Origin: Gp13-AA77 sp036521995
Lineage (GTDB): Bacteria; Acidobacteriota; Terriglobia; UBA7540
Length of the DNA stretch: 32,490 nt
NCBI GenBank assembly: GCA_036521995.1
Contig: DATDGR010000121.1
Span: forward strand, 1 to 32,490
Direction of reading: 5' to 3'
Of this stretch, positions 18,536 to 26,532 are shown one piece after another. The translations under genes and the position numbers were made by a program. The notes under the pieces were generated by a model, which was given only the letters and a program-made list of their open reading frames with translations, was not told the origin of the DNA and made no database searches. Numbering within the stretch: the stretch's first letter is position 1; each line of letters opens with the position of its first letter.

Positions 18536-20194
18536 ATGGAGTGCCAGTGCATCCCCTATTCGCGTCTGCCCAAGACCAGCACCCTGTTCCTCGATTACGT
18601 CGATCACTTTGAGCGCGTGGCGAGCTTCTACGGTGGTGGTACACCTTTCGCGCTCGCCAGTTACCAGACGGTGGCTGGTGCGCTTAACCACCCGGCAGCC
18701 TTGCGGTCACAGGTGGCCTCGGTTCTGATGCGCCAGAACCGAGCTCTTGGCGCAAGCGAAGCGACGCTCGCGAACCTTGAGCGGCTGGCTGAACCCGGCA
18801 CGATGGCGGTGGTGACAGGACAACAGGTCGGGCTTTTTTCCGGACCGGCGTTCACGCTCTACAAGGCGCTCACGGCAGTCCATCTTGCGCAGTGGCTCTC
18901 CGAGCAGGGTCTGCCATGTCTCCCGGTCTTCTGGCTCGCCACCGAAGACCACGACCTCGCGGAAGTCGCATCCACCGCTCTCCTTGATAACGACTACAAC
19001 CCGGTGATGCTCAGTGACCCGGGAATCCGGCCGGCCCCGCAATGTTCTGTAGGCTACGCCGAGCTCACGAGCGCCATCACGGAAGAGTTGAATCGCTTGG
19101 AGTCGGCTCTTCCAGCAGGAGAAACACGCCAGCAACTGCTCAGTGACCTGCGCGACAGCTACCGGCCCGGTGCCCGCTGGGGAGAAGCCTTCGCTCGTTT
19201 TCTGGCTCGACTCTTCGGACGCTGGGGTGTGATCTTGCTGGATGCTTTGGACCCGGAACTCCACCACCTCTCGGCGTCGATTTATGCTAAGGCCGTTGCC
19301 GAAGCACCCGAGCTCAATGCCCGCCTGTTGCAGCGCTCGCAGTCGCTCGTCGCCGCGGGGTATCACGCCCAGGTCCACGTCGGACCGGAATCGACGCTGC
19401 TGTTTTCCGAGCACGACGGCAACCGGGTGGCGCTGCGGCTCGTGGACGGCGGGAAAAGCTTCAAACTTGAAGGGGGCGAACGCTTCACCGGCGACAAGGC
19501 GCAGGCCTCCGCCGAGGCCCAGCCGGAACGATGGACTCCAAACGCCCTGTTCCGCCCTGTGGTTCAGGACCTTCTCCTTCCGACTGTGGCCTATGTCGCG
19601 GGATCTGCGGAACTCGCCTATCACGGCCAGAGCTCTGTGCTTTACCCTGCCCTTGGGCGACCTCAGCCCGTTATCGTCCCTCGCGCATCCTTCACGCTGG
19701 TCGATCCACGCAGTCAGCGCCTGCTCAAGCGGTACAAGCTGAGCGTTGAAGACGTCTGGCAGGGCGAAGCTCACTTGCGGCAGAAGATCGCGGCCGTGGG
19801 TTTCGCCGAAGGCTGGCAGGCCCGGCTCGATCAGAGCGAGCAGGAAATCGAGCGGCTCCTGGATCGCCTTCGCGCCGATCTCGCGGCCCTCGACCCGACC
19901 CTGCTCGAGGGCTTTCAGCGGGCCCGCAAGCGAGCGCTGTATCAGTTTGAGCGGCTTAAGGGTAAGATCACGCGGGCGGCCTTCACGCGCTCCGAGGTGT
20001 TGCGGCGGCACGAAGCGGCACTGCGCGCCTTCCTCACACCGGGAGGCGGCTTGCAGGAGCGTGGACTGGGCGGGGCGTATTTTCTCGGCCGCGAGGGATA
20101 TGGGATTCTGGACGGACTGTTGGCCCGGATCACGCTGCGATCAGCGGCCCATCAAATGGTGCTGACTCGAGAGGCTGCGGCCGGTGCGGGGTAG
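18536..20194 (+). CDS. bshC: Bacillithiol biosynthesis cysteine-adding enzyme BshC
   Basis: The 552-residue protein joins cysteine to glucosaminyl-malate, the last step of bacillithiol synthesis. The start at ATG 18536 gives the family N-terminus MECQCIPYSRLPKTSTLFLDY; TTG 18503 and GTG 18521 would add residues unlike the family. GQQVGLFSGPAFTLYK (95-110) and WLATEDHDLAEV (133-144) are diagnostic of BshC. A C-terminal helical region (LDQSEQEIERLLDRLRADLA...) forms the expected coiled coil, and the protein ends in the typical glycine-rich LGGAYFLGREGYGI segment. BshA and BshB are not in the window. Convergent with thiG, 47 bases apart. Confidence 0.95.
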   Translation: MECQCIPYSRLPKTSTLFLDYVDHFERVASFYGGGTPFALASYQTVAGALNHPAALRSQVASVLMRQNRALGASEATLANLERLAEPGTMAVVTGQQVGLFSGPAFTLYKALTAVHLAQWLSEQGLPCLPVFWLATEDHDLAEVASTALLDNDYNPVMLSDPGIRPAPQCSVGYAELTSAITEELNRLESALPAGETRQQLLSDLRDSYRPGARWGEAFARFLARLFGRWGVILLDALDPELHHLSASIYAKAVAEAPELNARLLQRSQSLVAAGYHAQVHVGPESTLLFSEHDGNRVALRLVDGGKSFKLEGGERFTGDKAQASAEAQPERWTPNALFRPVVQDLLLPTVAYVAGSAELAYHGQSSVLYPALGRPQPVIVPRASFTLVDPRSQRLLKRYKLSVEDVWQGEAHLRQKIAAVGFAEGWQARLDQSEQEIERLLDRLRADLAALDPTLLEGFQRARKRALYQFERLKGKITRAAFTRSEVLRRHEAALRAFLTPGGGLQERGLGGAYFLGREGYGILDGLLARITLRSAAHQMVLTREAAAGAG

Positions 20195-20241
20195 CGCCGT
20201 CACCGGGGCAATGGACACCACGGAGCGGACAAACGAGAGCG

Positions 20242-21018
20242 CTAACGGACAACCCCTTCGAGAGGGCTCGAAGCCGTGGCATAGAGCTTCTTTGGCATGC
20301 GGCCGGCGAGATAGGCCTGGCGGCCAGCCAGAATCGCATTCTTCATGGCCTCCGCCATAAGGACCGGATCCTGCGCGGCCGCGATTCCGGTGTTCATCAG
20401 CACGGCGTCCGCGCCGAGTTCCATCGCAATGGCGGCGTCCGACGCCGTCCCCACGCCGGCGTCGAGGATCAGAGGAACCTCCGTGATTCTTTCTCGCAGA
20501 ATGCGAAGATTGGCCCCGTTCTGGATGCCCATGCCGGATCCGATTGGCGCGCCGAGGGGCATGACCGCGGCGGCGCCAGCGTCGATCAGACGTCGCGCCG
20601 CCACGAGGTCATCATTGGTGTAAGGCAGTACCACGAACCCCTCATGCACCAGCGTCTCGGTGGCGCGCACCAGTTGGAAATTGTCCGGAAAAAGCGTCTT
20701 ATCGTCACCGATCACTTCCACCTTGACCCAGTTCGAGAGCCCTACTTCCCTCGCCAGGCGGGCCGCTCGGACGGCCTCGTCAGCCGTATAGCAGCCGGCA
20801 GTGTTTGGCAGGACAAAATAGCGGTCGCGATCGATATAGTCGAGCAGTGACTCCTTGCTTCGATCTGTCAGGTTGACGCGCCGGACCGCCACGGTCACAA
20901 CCTCAGCGCCCGAGGCCTCAATCGCCCGGGCCGTCTCCTCAAAACTCCGGTACTTGCCCGTCCCCACGATCAACCGCGATCGGAACTCGCGTCCGGCAAT
21001 GCAAAGTGAGTCGCTCAT
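20242..21018 (-). CDS. thiG: Thiazole synthase ThiG
   Basis: The 258-residue TIM-barrel enzyme builds the thiazole phosphate of thiamine from deoxyxylulose phosphate, dehydroglycine and ThiS thiocarboxylate. ATG 21018 has GAGGGGGA upstream; the longer in-frame start at 21117 would run into the neighbouring gene. Key features are RLIVGTGKY (15-23), VVTVAVRRVN (40-49), the Schiff-base Lys99 in WVKVEVIGDD, PLGAPIGSG, and the phosphate-binding DAGVGTASDAA. ThiS, ThiF, ThiE and ThiH/ThiO are not adjacent, so the pathway is dispersed or incomplete. It lies 70 bases downstream of the lipase-maturation-factor gene, with no space for a TPP riboswitch. Confidence 0.96.
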   Translation of the reverse strand: MSDSLCIAGREFRSRLIVGTGKYRSFEETARAIEASGAEVVTVAVRRVNLTDRSKESLLDYIDRDRYFVLPNTAGCYTADEAVRAARLAREVGLSNWVKVEVIGDDKTLFPDNFQLVRATETLVHEGFVVLPYTNDDLVAARRLIDAGAAAVMPLGAPIGSGMGIQNGANLRILRERITEVPLILDAGVGTASDAAIAMELGADAVLMNTGIAAAQDPVLMAEAMKNAILAGRQAYLAGRMPKKLYATASSPLEGVVR

Positions 21019-21088
21019 GAAATCCCCCTCAGACAATTGTAGCGAGCCCCGAAGCCGCCAGCAAACAGGACGCCTCCCGGCTCCGATC

Positions 21089-22723
21089 TCACTGTTGATC
21101 AGGCCACTGCAGGGCATTCACCTTGCCATCCGGAGCCCGTTCGATGATGGGCCCGTATAGACCGCGAAATTCGCGACGCCACCAGGCGCCGGTGCCACGC
21201 CGGGTCTTCAGATCCGTAAACCAATACTGCCACTCTACCGCCCGGACTTGCTTGGGAGGCGCCTTAGAGAACGGGTTCCCGGCCAGCAAGGTTAGCACGC
21301 CGGAGTCGTTTTCGAGGAGCAGCACTTCAGTGCGCACCACCCAGGAGTATTGACGCCAGGTGCCGAGCGTGGCGAACCACAGGTTCCAATCGAAGCGCGG
21401 CTGATAAGGCGCGAAATACCGCGGCGGCTCGTCAAGGCGCTGGGGCTTGTAACGGAACGGGTAAGCGACCCAGGTCTGTCCGTCGTCACTGCCCTGAAAC
21501 TCAATTTCGTATCGGGCGGTGGTCATCACCGCAAACAGACCATACTGATCAGCGATGCGGAACGGCTCCAGGGCTGTGACCGGCGCGAGCGGTACGGGAA
21601 GCCGCGGCACAAACATCGTCAGCAGCTCGATGAAGGTTGCGTAGAAGATCCAACTCAAGATGACCGCACTCGCCACGATCGATAGCCGATGGCGGAACGC
21701 CGTCAGACCGCCCGGCGATCGCAATGATTCGACAGCCGCCTCCACCGCGGCCCGATCAGAAGCCGATGGATCGAGACCGCCGGCACTTCCCGTCTGAGGT
21801 GCGGGTGTGAACCGACCTTTGACCCAGCGGAGCGCTCCCCGCAGAAAGCGGTCATCCAGCAGCAGGATGCCGAGTGAAAGAACAAGGTGGTTGAGAAAAG
21901 CGAGATTGGCGGTCAGAATGATGCCGACCTGGAAGGGTGTGACGATGAAGAAAAGGATCAATCGAAAGCGGCGCGGCAAGAACAACAGCCAGACCAAACC
22001 GAGTTCGACCGTCAGCGTCGTGAGCGCGATCGCCGCCTGAAAACCGTGCGGCAGTTGCTGCGCGTACCAGCCGATCCAGTTCGGTAGGGGCCCATTTTGA
22101 TAGTACTGATCGAGAGCGGTCAGACGCCGCCACTGTGGGTCGTGGCTGGCGAGCTTGACCACGCCCGACTCGAAGTAAATGCGCAACCAGAGCCATTGCA
22201 GCATGAAGAGGCCCGCTCGCGAAGGGCGGTGATCGCAGCCCAGGCGAGGCCGCAGGCCGGGCGGCGCTATAAAAAGGCTCAAGAAAGCCGCCGACAGAAG
22301 CATGCCGTCCGATTGATACTCCGCAAAATCCTGCCCTATAGAGACAAAGGACAAGTAGGCTAAGAAGCAGACGGCGATCGCGGCGCGGGGCCAGAGGTTC
22401 AGGATGAGCAGAATCGAAGCAGCGAGGCCCGCGATCCACAAGGCCTTGACAGCTCCGGAACCGGTGCCCAGCCAGAGTAACGAGGGCGCGTACCAGAAGC
22501 GCCAGGAGCCAAACTGCTGCGCCACCTCTTGAAGGTAACTTCCGGCAGGCAGAATGCCGTCGGGCCCGACGAGCCCGCGGATCTGAAAAGCGAGGCTGTA
22601 AAAGGCCGAGAAGAAGATGAGGCCGAGAGCTCGGAGCCAGAGCCAGCGCGGCAGGAGTGAGCCCGGCTCGGCGGGGCCCGGACCGAACAACCACTCGGCG
22701 ATGGAAGGACTTCCCGAAGGCAT
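21089..22723 (-). CDS. Lipase maturation factor family membrane protein
   Basis: The 544-residue protein has several hydrophobic segments in the first 300 residues, including WLWLRALGLIFFSAFYSLAF, AALWIAGLAASILLILNLW-like and FRLILFFIVTPFQVGIIL stretches. It also has the family-specific motifs DFAEYQSDGMLL, YFESGVVKL and LTALDQYYQNGPLPNW. A soluble C-terminal half follows, with WVAYPFRYKPQRLDEPP, FAPYQPRFDWNLWFATL and a further membrane segment near residue 350. This matches the LMF1 family, an ER lipase-folding factor in animals. The role of bacterial members is not established. ATG 22723 has a weak ribosome site. It sits between the acyl-CoA synthetase and thiG on the same strand with short spacers (59 and 70 bases). 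Confidence 0.85.
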   Translation of the reverse strand: MPSGSPSIAEWLFGPGPAEPGSLLPRWLWLRALGLIFFSAFYSLAFQIRGLVGPDGILPAGSYLQEVAQQFGSWRFWYAPSLLWLGTGSGAVKALWIAGLAASILLILNLWPRAAIAVCFLAYLSFVSIGQDFAEYQSDGMLLSAAFLSLFIAPPGLRPRLGCDHRPSRAGLFMLQWLWLRIYFESGVVKLASHDPQWRRLTALDQYYQNGPLPNWIGWYAQQLPHGFQAAIALTTLTVELGLVWLLFLPRRFRLILFFIVTPFQVGIILTANLAFLNHLVLSLGILLLDDRFLRGALRWVKGRFTPAPQTGSAGGLDPSASDRAAVEAAVESLRSPGGLTAFRHRLSIVASAVILSWIFYATFIELLTMFVPRLPVPLAPVTALEPFRIADQYGLFAVMTTARYEIEFQGSDDGQTWVAYPFRYKPQRLDEPPRYFAPYQPRFDWNLWFATLGTWRQYSWVVRTEVLLLENDSGVLTLLAGNPFSKAPPKQVRAVEWQYWFTDLKTRRGTGAWWRREFRGLYGPIIERAPDGKVNALQWPDQQ

Positions 22724-22782
22724 CGGCGGCTGAACCGGGCCGCAAAGTTTGGCACTATGAGCTTAGGCTACTTTGGAGGCTA

Positions 22783-24645
22783 CTAACGTCCCACCGTCTG
22801 AGCGTGCGGAACGCGCCGCTGGTAAAGCTCCTCAATCAAGCCGCGGTAGCGTTCCTCAACCACGCTCCGCCGAATTTTCTGGGTGGCCGAGAGCTCGCCG
22901 GAAGCCACGGTGAACTCACGCGGCAGCAGCGCAATCTGCCGCACCCGCTCGTGCGGCGGCAGCAACGCCATCAGCGTCTCAACCTGGCGTTCCATAAAAG
23001 CCTGGATTTGATGATGCCTCACTAGTTCCTCGCGGCTTGAGAAGCCGATGCCGTGCTCGCGGGCGTAGGTTTCCAGGCGCTGAAAGTTGGGCACAATCAG
23101 GGCGCTTACAAACTTGCGCCGGTCGCCAATCACCAGCACCTGGGCCACGCAAGGATGGCCCTGAAAGAGGTTCTCCAGCTTCTCCGGAGGCACGTACTTG
23201 CCGCCTGAGGTCTTGAACAGGTGCTTTTTCCGGCCTGTGATAGCCAAAAAGCCGTCGGCGTCGATACTTCCGAGGTCCCCAGTGTGAAACCACCCGTCGG
23301 TGAAGGCCTGGCGGTTCTCCTCATCCAGGTTGTAGTAGCCCGGTGAAACATTGGGTCCATTCACCAGGATCTCACGGCCCACCCGGCCTTCATCATTTGA
23401 GAAGTCGTCCCCCAGGCGGACCTCCACGCCGGAAATCACCGGCCCCACGGTCCCCAGGCGCGTCCGCCCCGGCTGGTTCACCGCGATAACAGGTGAGGTC
23501 TCCGTAAGGCCGTAACCCTCGTAAACCTTAAGGCCCACTGCCCAGAAGAAGCGGGCGACATCAGCCGAAAGCGGCGCCGAACCGGAGAAGATCACAGCCA
23601 CGCGCCCACCCAGACGCTCGCGAATCTTGGTGAACACCAGGCGATCTGCCAAGCCCTCCTGCAGGGTGAGACCGAGAGGCAGGGCTCGATTTTCCAGGCG
23701 GTAAGGCACGGCCGCGTAACCCGCTCGCATCGCCCAGCCGAAGAGCTTCTGGCGGCCAGGCGAACCCTGTCTCACAGTTTCTTGGACCTTCTCATAGACC
23801 CGCTCGAGAACCCGCGGCACCACCGCCATTACCGTAGGCCGCACTTCCAGCAGGTTCTGCGGCAGAGCCTCAAAGCTCTCAGCGTAGGCGATGGAAACGC
23901 CCTGATGAAAGTAGGTGAAATCCAGCATACGCTCGAAAATGTGTGAAAGCGGCAAGAACGACATGCCCACGTCGTGCGGACTCATCGGAAACAGATCGAT
24001 GGTCGCCTGGATGTTGGAAGTAATGTTGGCGTGGGTTAGCACGACACCCTTGGGATTCCCCGTGGTTCCCGAGGTGTACAGAATCGTGGCAATATCGCCG
24101 GCCTGAGCCTCGGCGGAGTGAACGCGGAAGGATTCCGCTGCCCCCGGCTGATCTTCGCAACCCACGACATCCCACCAGCCTTCGACACCGCTTTCGCGCG
24201 AGGTGGCGTCTGTTACCTCGTCCATGAACAGCACAAAGCGCAGACCTGACAAGCGGCTGTGAATATCCCGGATCTTGCGGAGCTGCTCGGCCGTGGAAAC
24301 CACAATTCCTTTGGCGCTCGAGTCGCGCAGAATGTATTCGAGATCAAGATCGAGGAACGTAGGATAAATCGGCACACTGACGGCGCCGAGGCCCATGGCG
24401 GCGTAGTCCGTGAGCGCCCACTCCAGCCGGTTCTCGGCCAGAATGGCCAGACGGTCGCCGCGAGTGAGACCGCGTTTTTCAAAACCTCTCGCCAGGGCCG
24501 CCACTTTGCGCAGAGCTTCCTCCGACGAGACAGGCTGGTAGCTTCCGCCCCTCTTGGTGAGGAAGGCGCCGGGCTTCCGGAGACGATCGACGGCGGAAAG
24601 AAACAGAGTGTTGAGGGTGGTCAGCGATCCAGGAGAGGTCTTCAT
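22783..24645 (-). CDS. Long-chain acyl-CoA synthetase (AMP-forming)
   Basis: The 620-residue adenylate-forming enzyme activates long-chain fatty acids to acyl-CoA. The P-loop ILYTSGTTGNPKG lies near residue 190, the adenine-binding YGLTETSP near 376, DGWFHTGDLG near 447, and the hinge TGRKKHLFKTSGGKYVPPEK shortly after. The N-terminal KVAALARGFEKRGLTRGDRL matches the FAA1/COG1022 group (AMP-forming long-chain). ATG 24645 fits the family start and lies 19 bases downstream of the TPR gene; a longer frame to 24738 would overlap it. No signal peptide or membrane anchor. It probably shares a transcript with the TPR gene and perhaps with the lipase-maturation-factor gene. Confidence 0.94.
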   Translation of the reverse strand: MKTSPGSLTTLNTLFLSAVDRLRKPGAFLTKRGGSYQPVSSEEALRKVAALARGFEKRGLTRGDRLAILAENRLEWALTDYAAMGLGAVSVPIYPTFLDLDLEYILRDSSAKGIVVSTAEQLRKIRDIHSRLSGLRFVLFMDEVTDATSRESGVEGWWDVVGCEDQPGAAESFRVHSAEAQAGDIATILYTSGTTGNPKGVVLTHANITSNIQATIDLFPMSPHDVGMSFLPLSHIFERMLDFTYFHQGVSIAYAESFEALPQNLLEVRPTVMAVVPRVLERVYEKVQETVRQGSPGRQKLFGWAMRAGYAAVPYRLENRALPLGLTLQEGLADRLVFTKIRERLGGRVAVIFSGSAPLSADVARFFWAVGLKVYEGYGLTETSPVIAVNQPGRTRLGTVGPVISGVEVRLGDDFSNDEGRVGREILVNGPNVSPGYYNLDEENRQAFTDGWFHTGDLGSIDADGFLAITGRKKHLFKTSGGKYVPPEKLENLFQGHPCVAQVLVIGDRRKFVSALIVPNFQRLETYAREHGIGFSSREELVRHHQIQAFMERQVETLMALLPPHERVRQIALLPREFTVASGELSATQKIRRSVVEERYRGLIEELYQRRVPHAQTVGR

Positions 24646-24664
24646 GTCGAGCGCGCTTTGTCCT

Positions 24665-25618
24665 TCACTTCCCCGAGCGAAGCTCACGCTGAAGGCGATC
24701 GCGGGCCTCAGCCTGATTCGCAGCCAGCTCAGGCCCATATTGAGGGTCGGGACACAGGCTCAGAATCTGCTCGAGCAGAGCGCGAGCCTGATCCCGCCGC
24801 CCGACCGCCAGGTAGTCATCCGCCAGGTAGAGCAACGCAAACGAATCATGGGGGTAGCGCTTCAAGCAGTCCTGAAGCAACTGGATCGAGCGCTGCTTGT
24901 CGCCACCCTTGAAAAACGGCGCGCGATAATAAAGGCGCGCCAGGGTGCGCTGGCCGGCTGCCTGCTCATAGTCCGGATTGAGCCGCGTCACCGCCTCCAT
25001 CTCGTTGCGGACAGTATCCAGGAGCCGCAGGCCCTTGATCCAACCTTCTTCTTCCGCCAGCAGGCCGTAGTTGACACCCATCCAGAGGTGGCCCTCCACG
25101 CGATTGGGCTGGAGATGCACCGCCCGTTGGCCCGCGTCGACTCCGGCCTGAAAAGCCTGAATGGCGGCCTGCGGACTGCGCTCATCACGCGCACGGCCCA
25201 GAAAGTTCTGCGACCTGGAGATGCGCCACCAAGCCTCGTAGTCGTTCGGGTTCTCCGCTACCGCCTGGCGGAGCAACTGAAGGCCTTGATCCACATTCGA
25301 GAGCTTCGCGCGGCCGAGGTAATAATCATCCGCCTTGGCGATCCGGCCTGAGAACAGGCCGGTACGTTCCGGCGAGACCGCCACTGCTCGGTCCGGGCCC
25401 AGAAATGCCGCAATTGCGGCGAGAATCACCCCCAGCACACAACCTGAGCGCCAAAGTTCACGTCTCGATGCGCCGGCAGAAACCCACACATCCGACACCC
25501 CCGGCGAACTTTCTTGATTTTTGGTTGGAGCCAGTCGTCCTGACTCAAGCCACCTGAGGCGTGGAAACGGCATAGCCAAAACTACCATTCGCCGCCCAAG
25601 ATGGTCAAGGCAGGCCAC
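24665..25618 (-). CDS. TatT-like TPR protein (TRAP-T component family)
   Basis: The product is up to 317 residues. A hydrophobic stretch (about 57-76, SGCVLGVILAAIAAFLG) indicates a signal peptide or anchor preceded by an implausibly long leader, so translation may start later, for example at GTG 25498. After it come TPR-like helices: LLRQAVAENPNDYEAWWRIS, AIQAFQAGVDAGQRAVHLQP, VEGHLWMGVNYGLLAEEEG, then a segment with PFFKGGDKQRSIQLLQDCLK. This order and the KGLRLLDTVRNEME motif match the TatT/TRAPT family, periplasmic partners of some TRAP transporters. No TRAP transporter subunit is nearby. The acyl-CoA synthetase follows after 19 bases. Its ligand is unknown. Confidence 0.8.
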   Translation of the reverse strand: MACLDHLGRRMVVLAMPFPRLRWLESGRLAPTKNQESSPGVSDVWVSAGASRRELWRSGCVLGVILAAIAAFLGPDRAVAVSPERTGLFSGRIAKADDYYLGRAKLSNVDQGLQLLRQAVAENPNDYEAWWRISRSQNFLGRARDERSPQAAIQAFQAGVDAGQRAVHLQPNRVEGHLWMGVNYGLLAEEEGWIKGLRLLDTVRNEMEAVTRLNPDYEQAAGQRTLARLYYRAPFFKGGDKQRSIQLLQDCLKRYPHDSFALLYLADDYLAVGRRDQARALLEQILSLCPDPQYGPELAANQAEARDRLQRELRSGK

Positions 25619-25803
25619 TAGTAGTACCAGGCTAAGTGGGAATGATTGGGGGAATGAAATGATTGGTGAAAGAGCAATTGATTTGCGGAGCTATCGCAGA
25701 CCCAACCCGCCATCCTGAGCGCATGGCGGCGGCCGACATCCCACTAGCGCCGACCTGTGCCCAAGGTCCGCGGTTCTTTTCGCTGGCCGGACGGAAAAGC
25801 CGC

Positions 25804-25823
25804 AGCCCTTGGAAAACAGGGCT
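25804..25823. repeat. Short perfect hairpin AGCCCT/AGGGCT
   Basis: AGCCCT (25804-25809) and AGGGCT (25818-25823) are perfect reverse complements with an eight-base loop, TTGGAAAAC-like. It lies 75 bases before the larger intergenic repeat and may be part of the same or another dispersed family. Function unknown. Confidence 0.35.
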
Positions 25824-25897
25824 CCGCTACGGTGTTCCAATCTACGCTGCTCGACCGCTATAACGCAACGCCGGAAGTTCGTCGCGAATCCGTGGCC

Positions 25898-25997
25898 TGT
25901 CATCCCGAGCCCCAGCGAGTTGATCTCGCTTTGGCTTCTTCTCCTCCCGAGCAAACCAGAGCGAGATTCGTCCGCCTGGCTCAGCGTCGGAATGACA
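25898..25997. repeat. Palindromic intergenic repeat element (REP/MITE-like)
   Basis: The ends are inverted repeats: TGTCATCCCGAG at 25898 onward pairs, with mismatches, with ...CGGAATGACA ending at 25997. Inside, ATCTCGCTTTGG (25923-25934) pairs with CCAGAGCGAGAT (25956-25967), 11 of 12 positions. The whole unit can fold into a long imperfect hairpin. Such GTCAT...ATGAC elements are common multicopy intergenic repeats in GC-rich bacteria including acidobacteria. Only one copy is in this window, so the multicopy status is inferred. Confidence 0.6.
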
Positions 25998-26532
25998 CAC
26001 GTCCGGGAGAATGAGATGAGTAGACGTTCTGTATAGCAGCGTAAAAGACCTTACTCCCGCTTGGTCTGGCGGTTCCTTGACATATAAATCGAGACTCATT
26101 AACCTTAGAGTACAGGCTTTGGAAACCAACCTTGGGCCGTCAGCCCGAGCGCTGGCTCCCAAGGGTGGTCTTATGTCCTTGATAAAGACCATCGCCGTCG
26201 CCCCAGCCAGGCCAAACGCCGATTCCGCGACAGCGAAGACGCCTGAAATCGGCCTGACTTTCCCGACGGGGCTCTGGCGTGATAAGCGTGATCGGATGGT
26301 AGGCCCGGTTCCGCACTCGCCTCTCTCGGGTAGTTTTTCCGGGAGACTTAGGAACAAAGCCACGATGTTTCTTAGAATCAGCAGATACAAAAATTGCGTC
26401 TTCCGGTCAATGAGCTTCGAAGAGGGGTCTCAGGCCGCCTGGCGGGACGCCAGCGACCCCCATTTGGGCTGGGCCAAGCCCTGGCCAGTGCCGAAATATC
26501 GGCAGCCTCATCCTGCCACGGACAGGCAGGTT

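Larger units (their letters stand above)
25619..26532. other. Gene-free spacer with repeat elements
   Basis: This 914-base spacer lies between the end of the M28 peptidase gene and the start of the TPR gene, both minus strand. Open frames here (for example 25842-26390 minus, 182 codons) have no motif, no ribosome site and run through the repeat element, so I do not call them. A 100-bp palindromic repeat (25898-25997) and a 6-bp hairpin (25804-25823) lie in it. The promoter of the TPR gene should be at its left end; I see no good boxes. Confidence 0.5.

Noticed and set aside
18707..20011. 434-codon open frame antisense to bshC
   Set aside because: BshC signature motifs are on the other strand and no ribosome site or family pattern is visible here.
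21019..21088. TPP riboswitch upstream of thiG
   Set aside because: Only 70 bases separate thiG from the preceding gene and no THI-box core (CUGAGA) in suitable arrangement was seen.
25842..26390. 182-codon minus-strand open frame
   Set aside because: Its C-terminal third is just the translated palindromic repeat and its N-terminal part has no ribosome site or recognisable domain.
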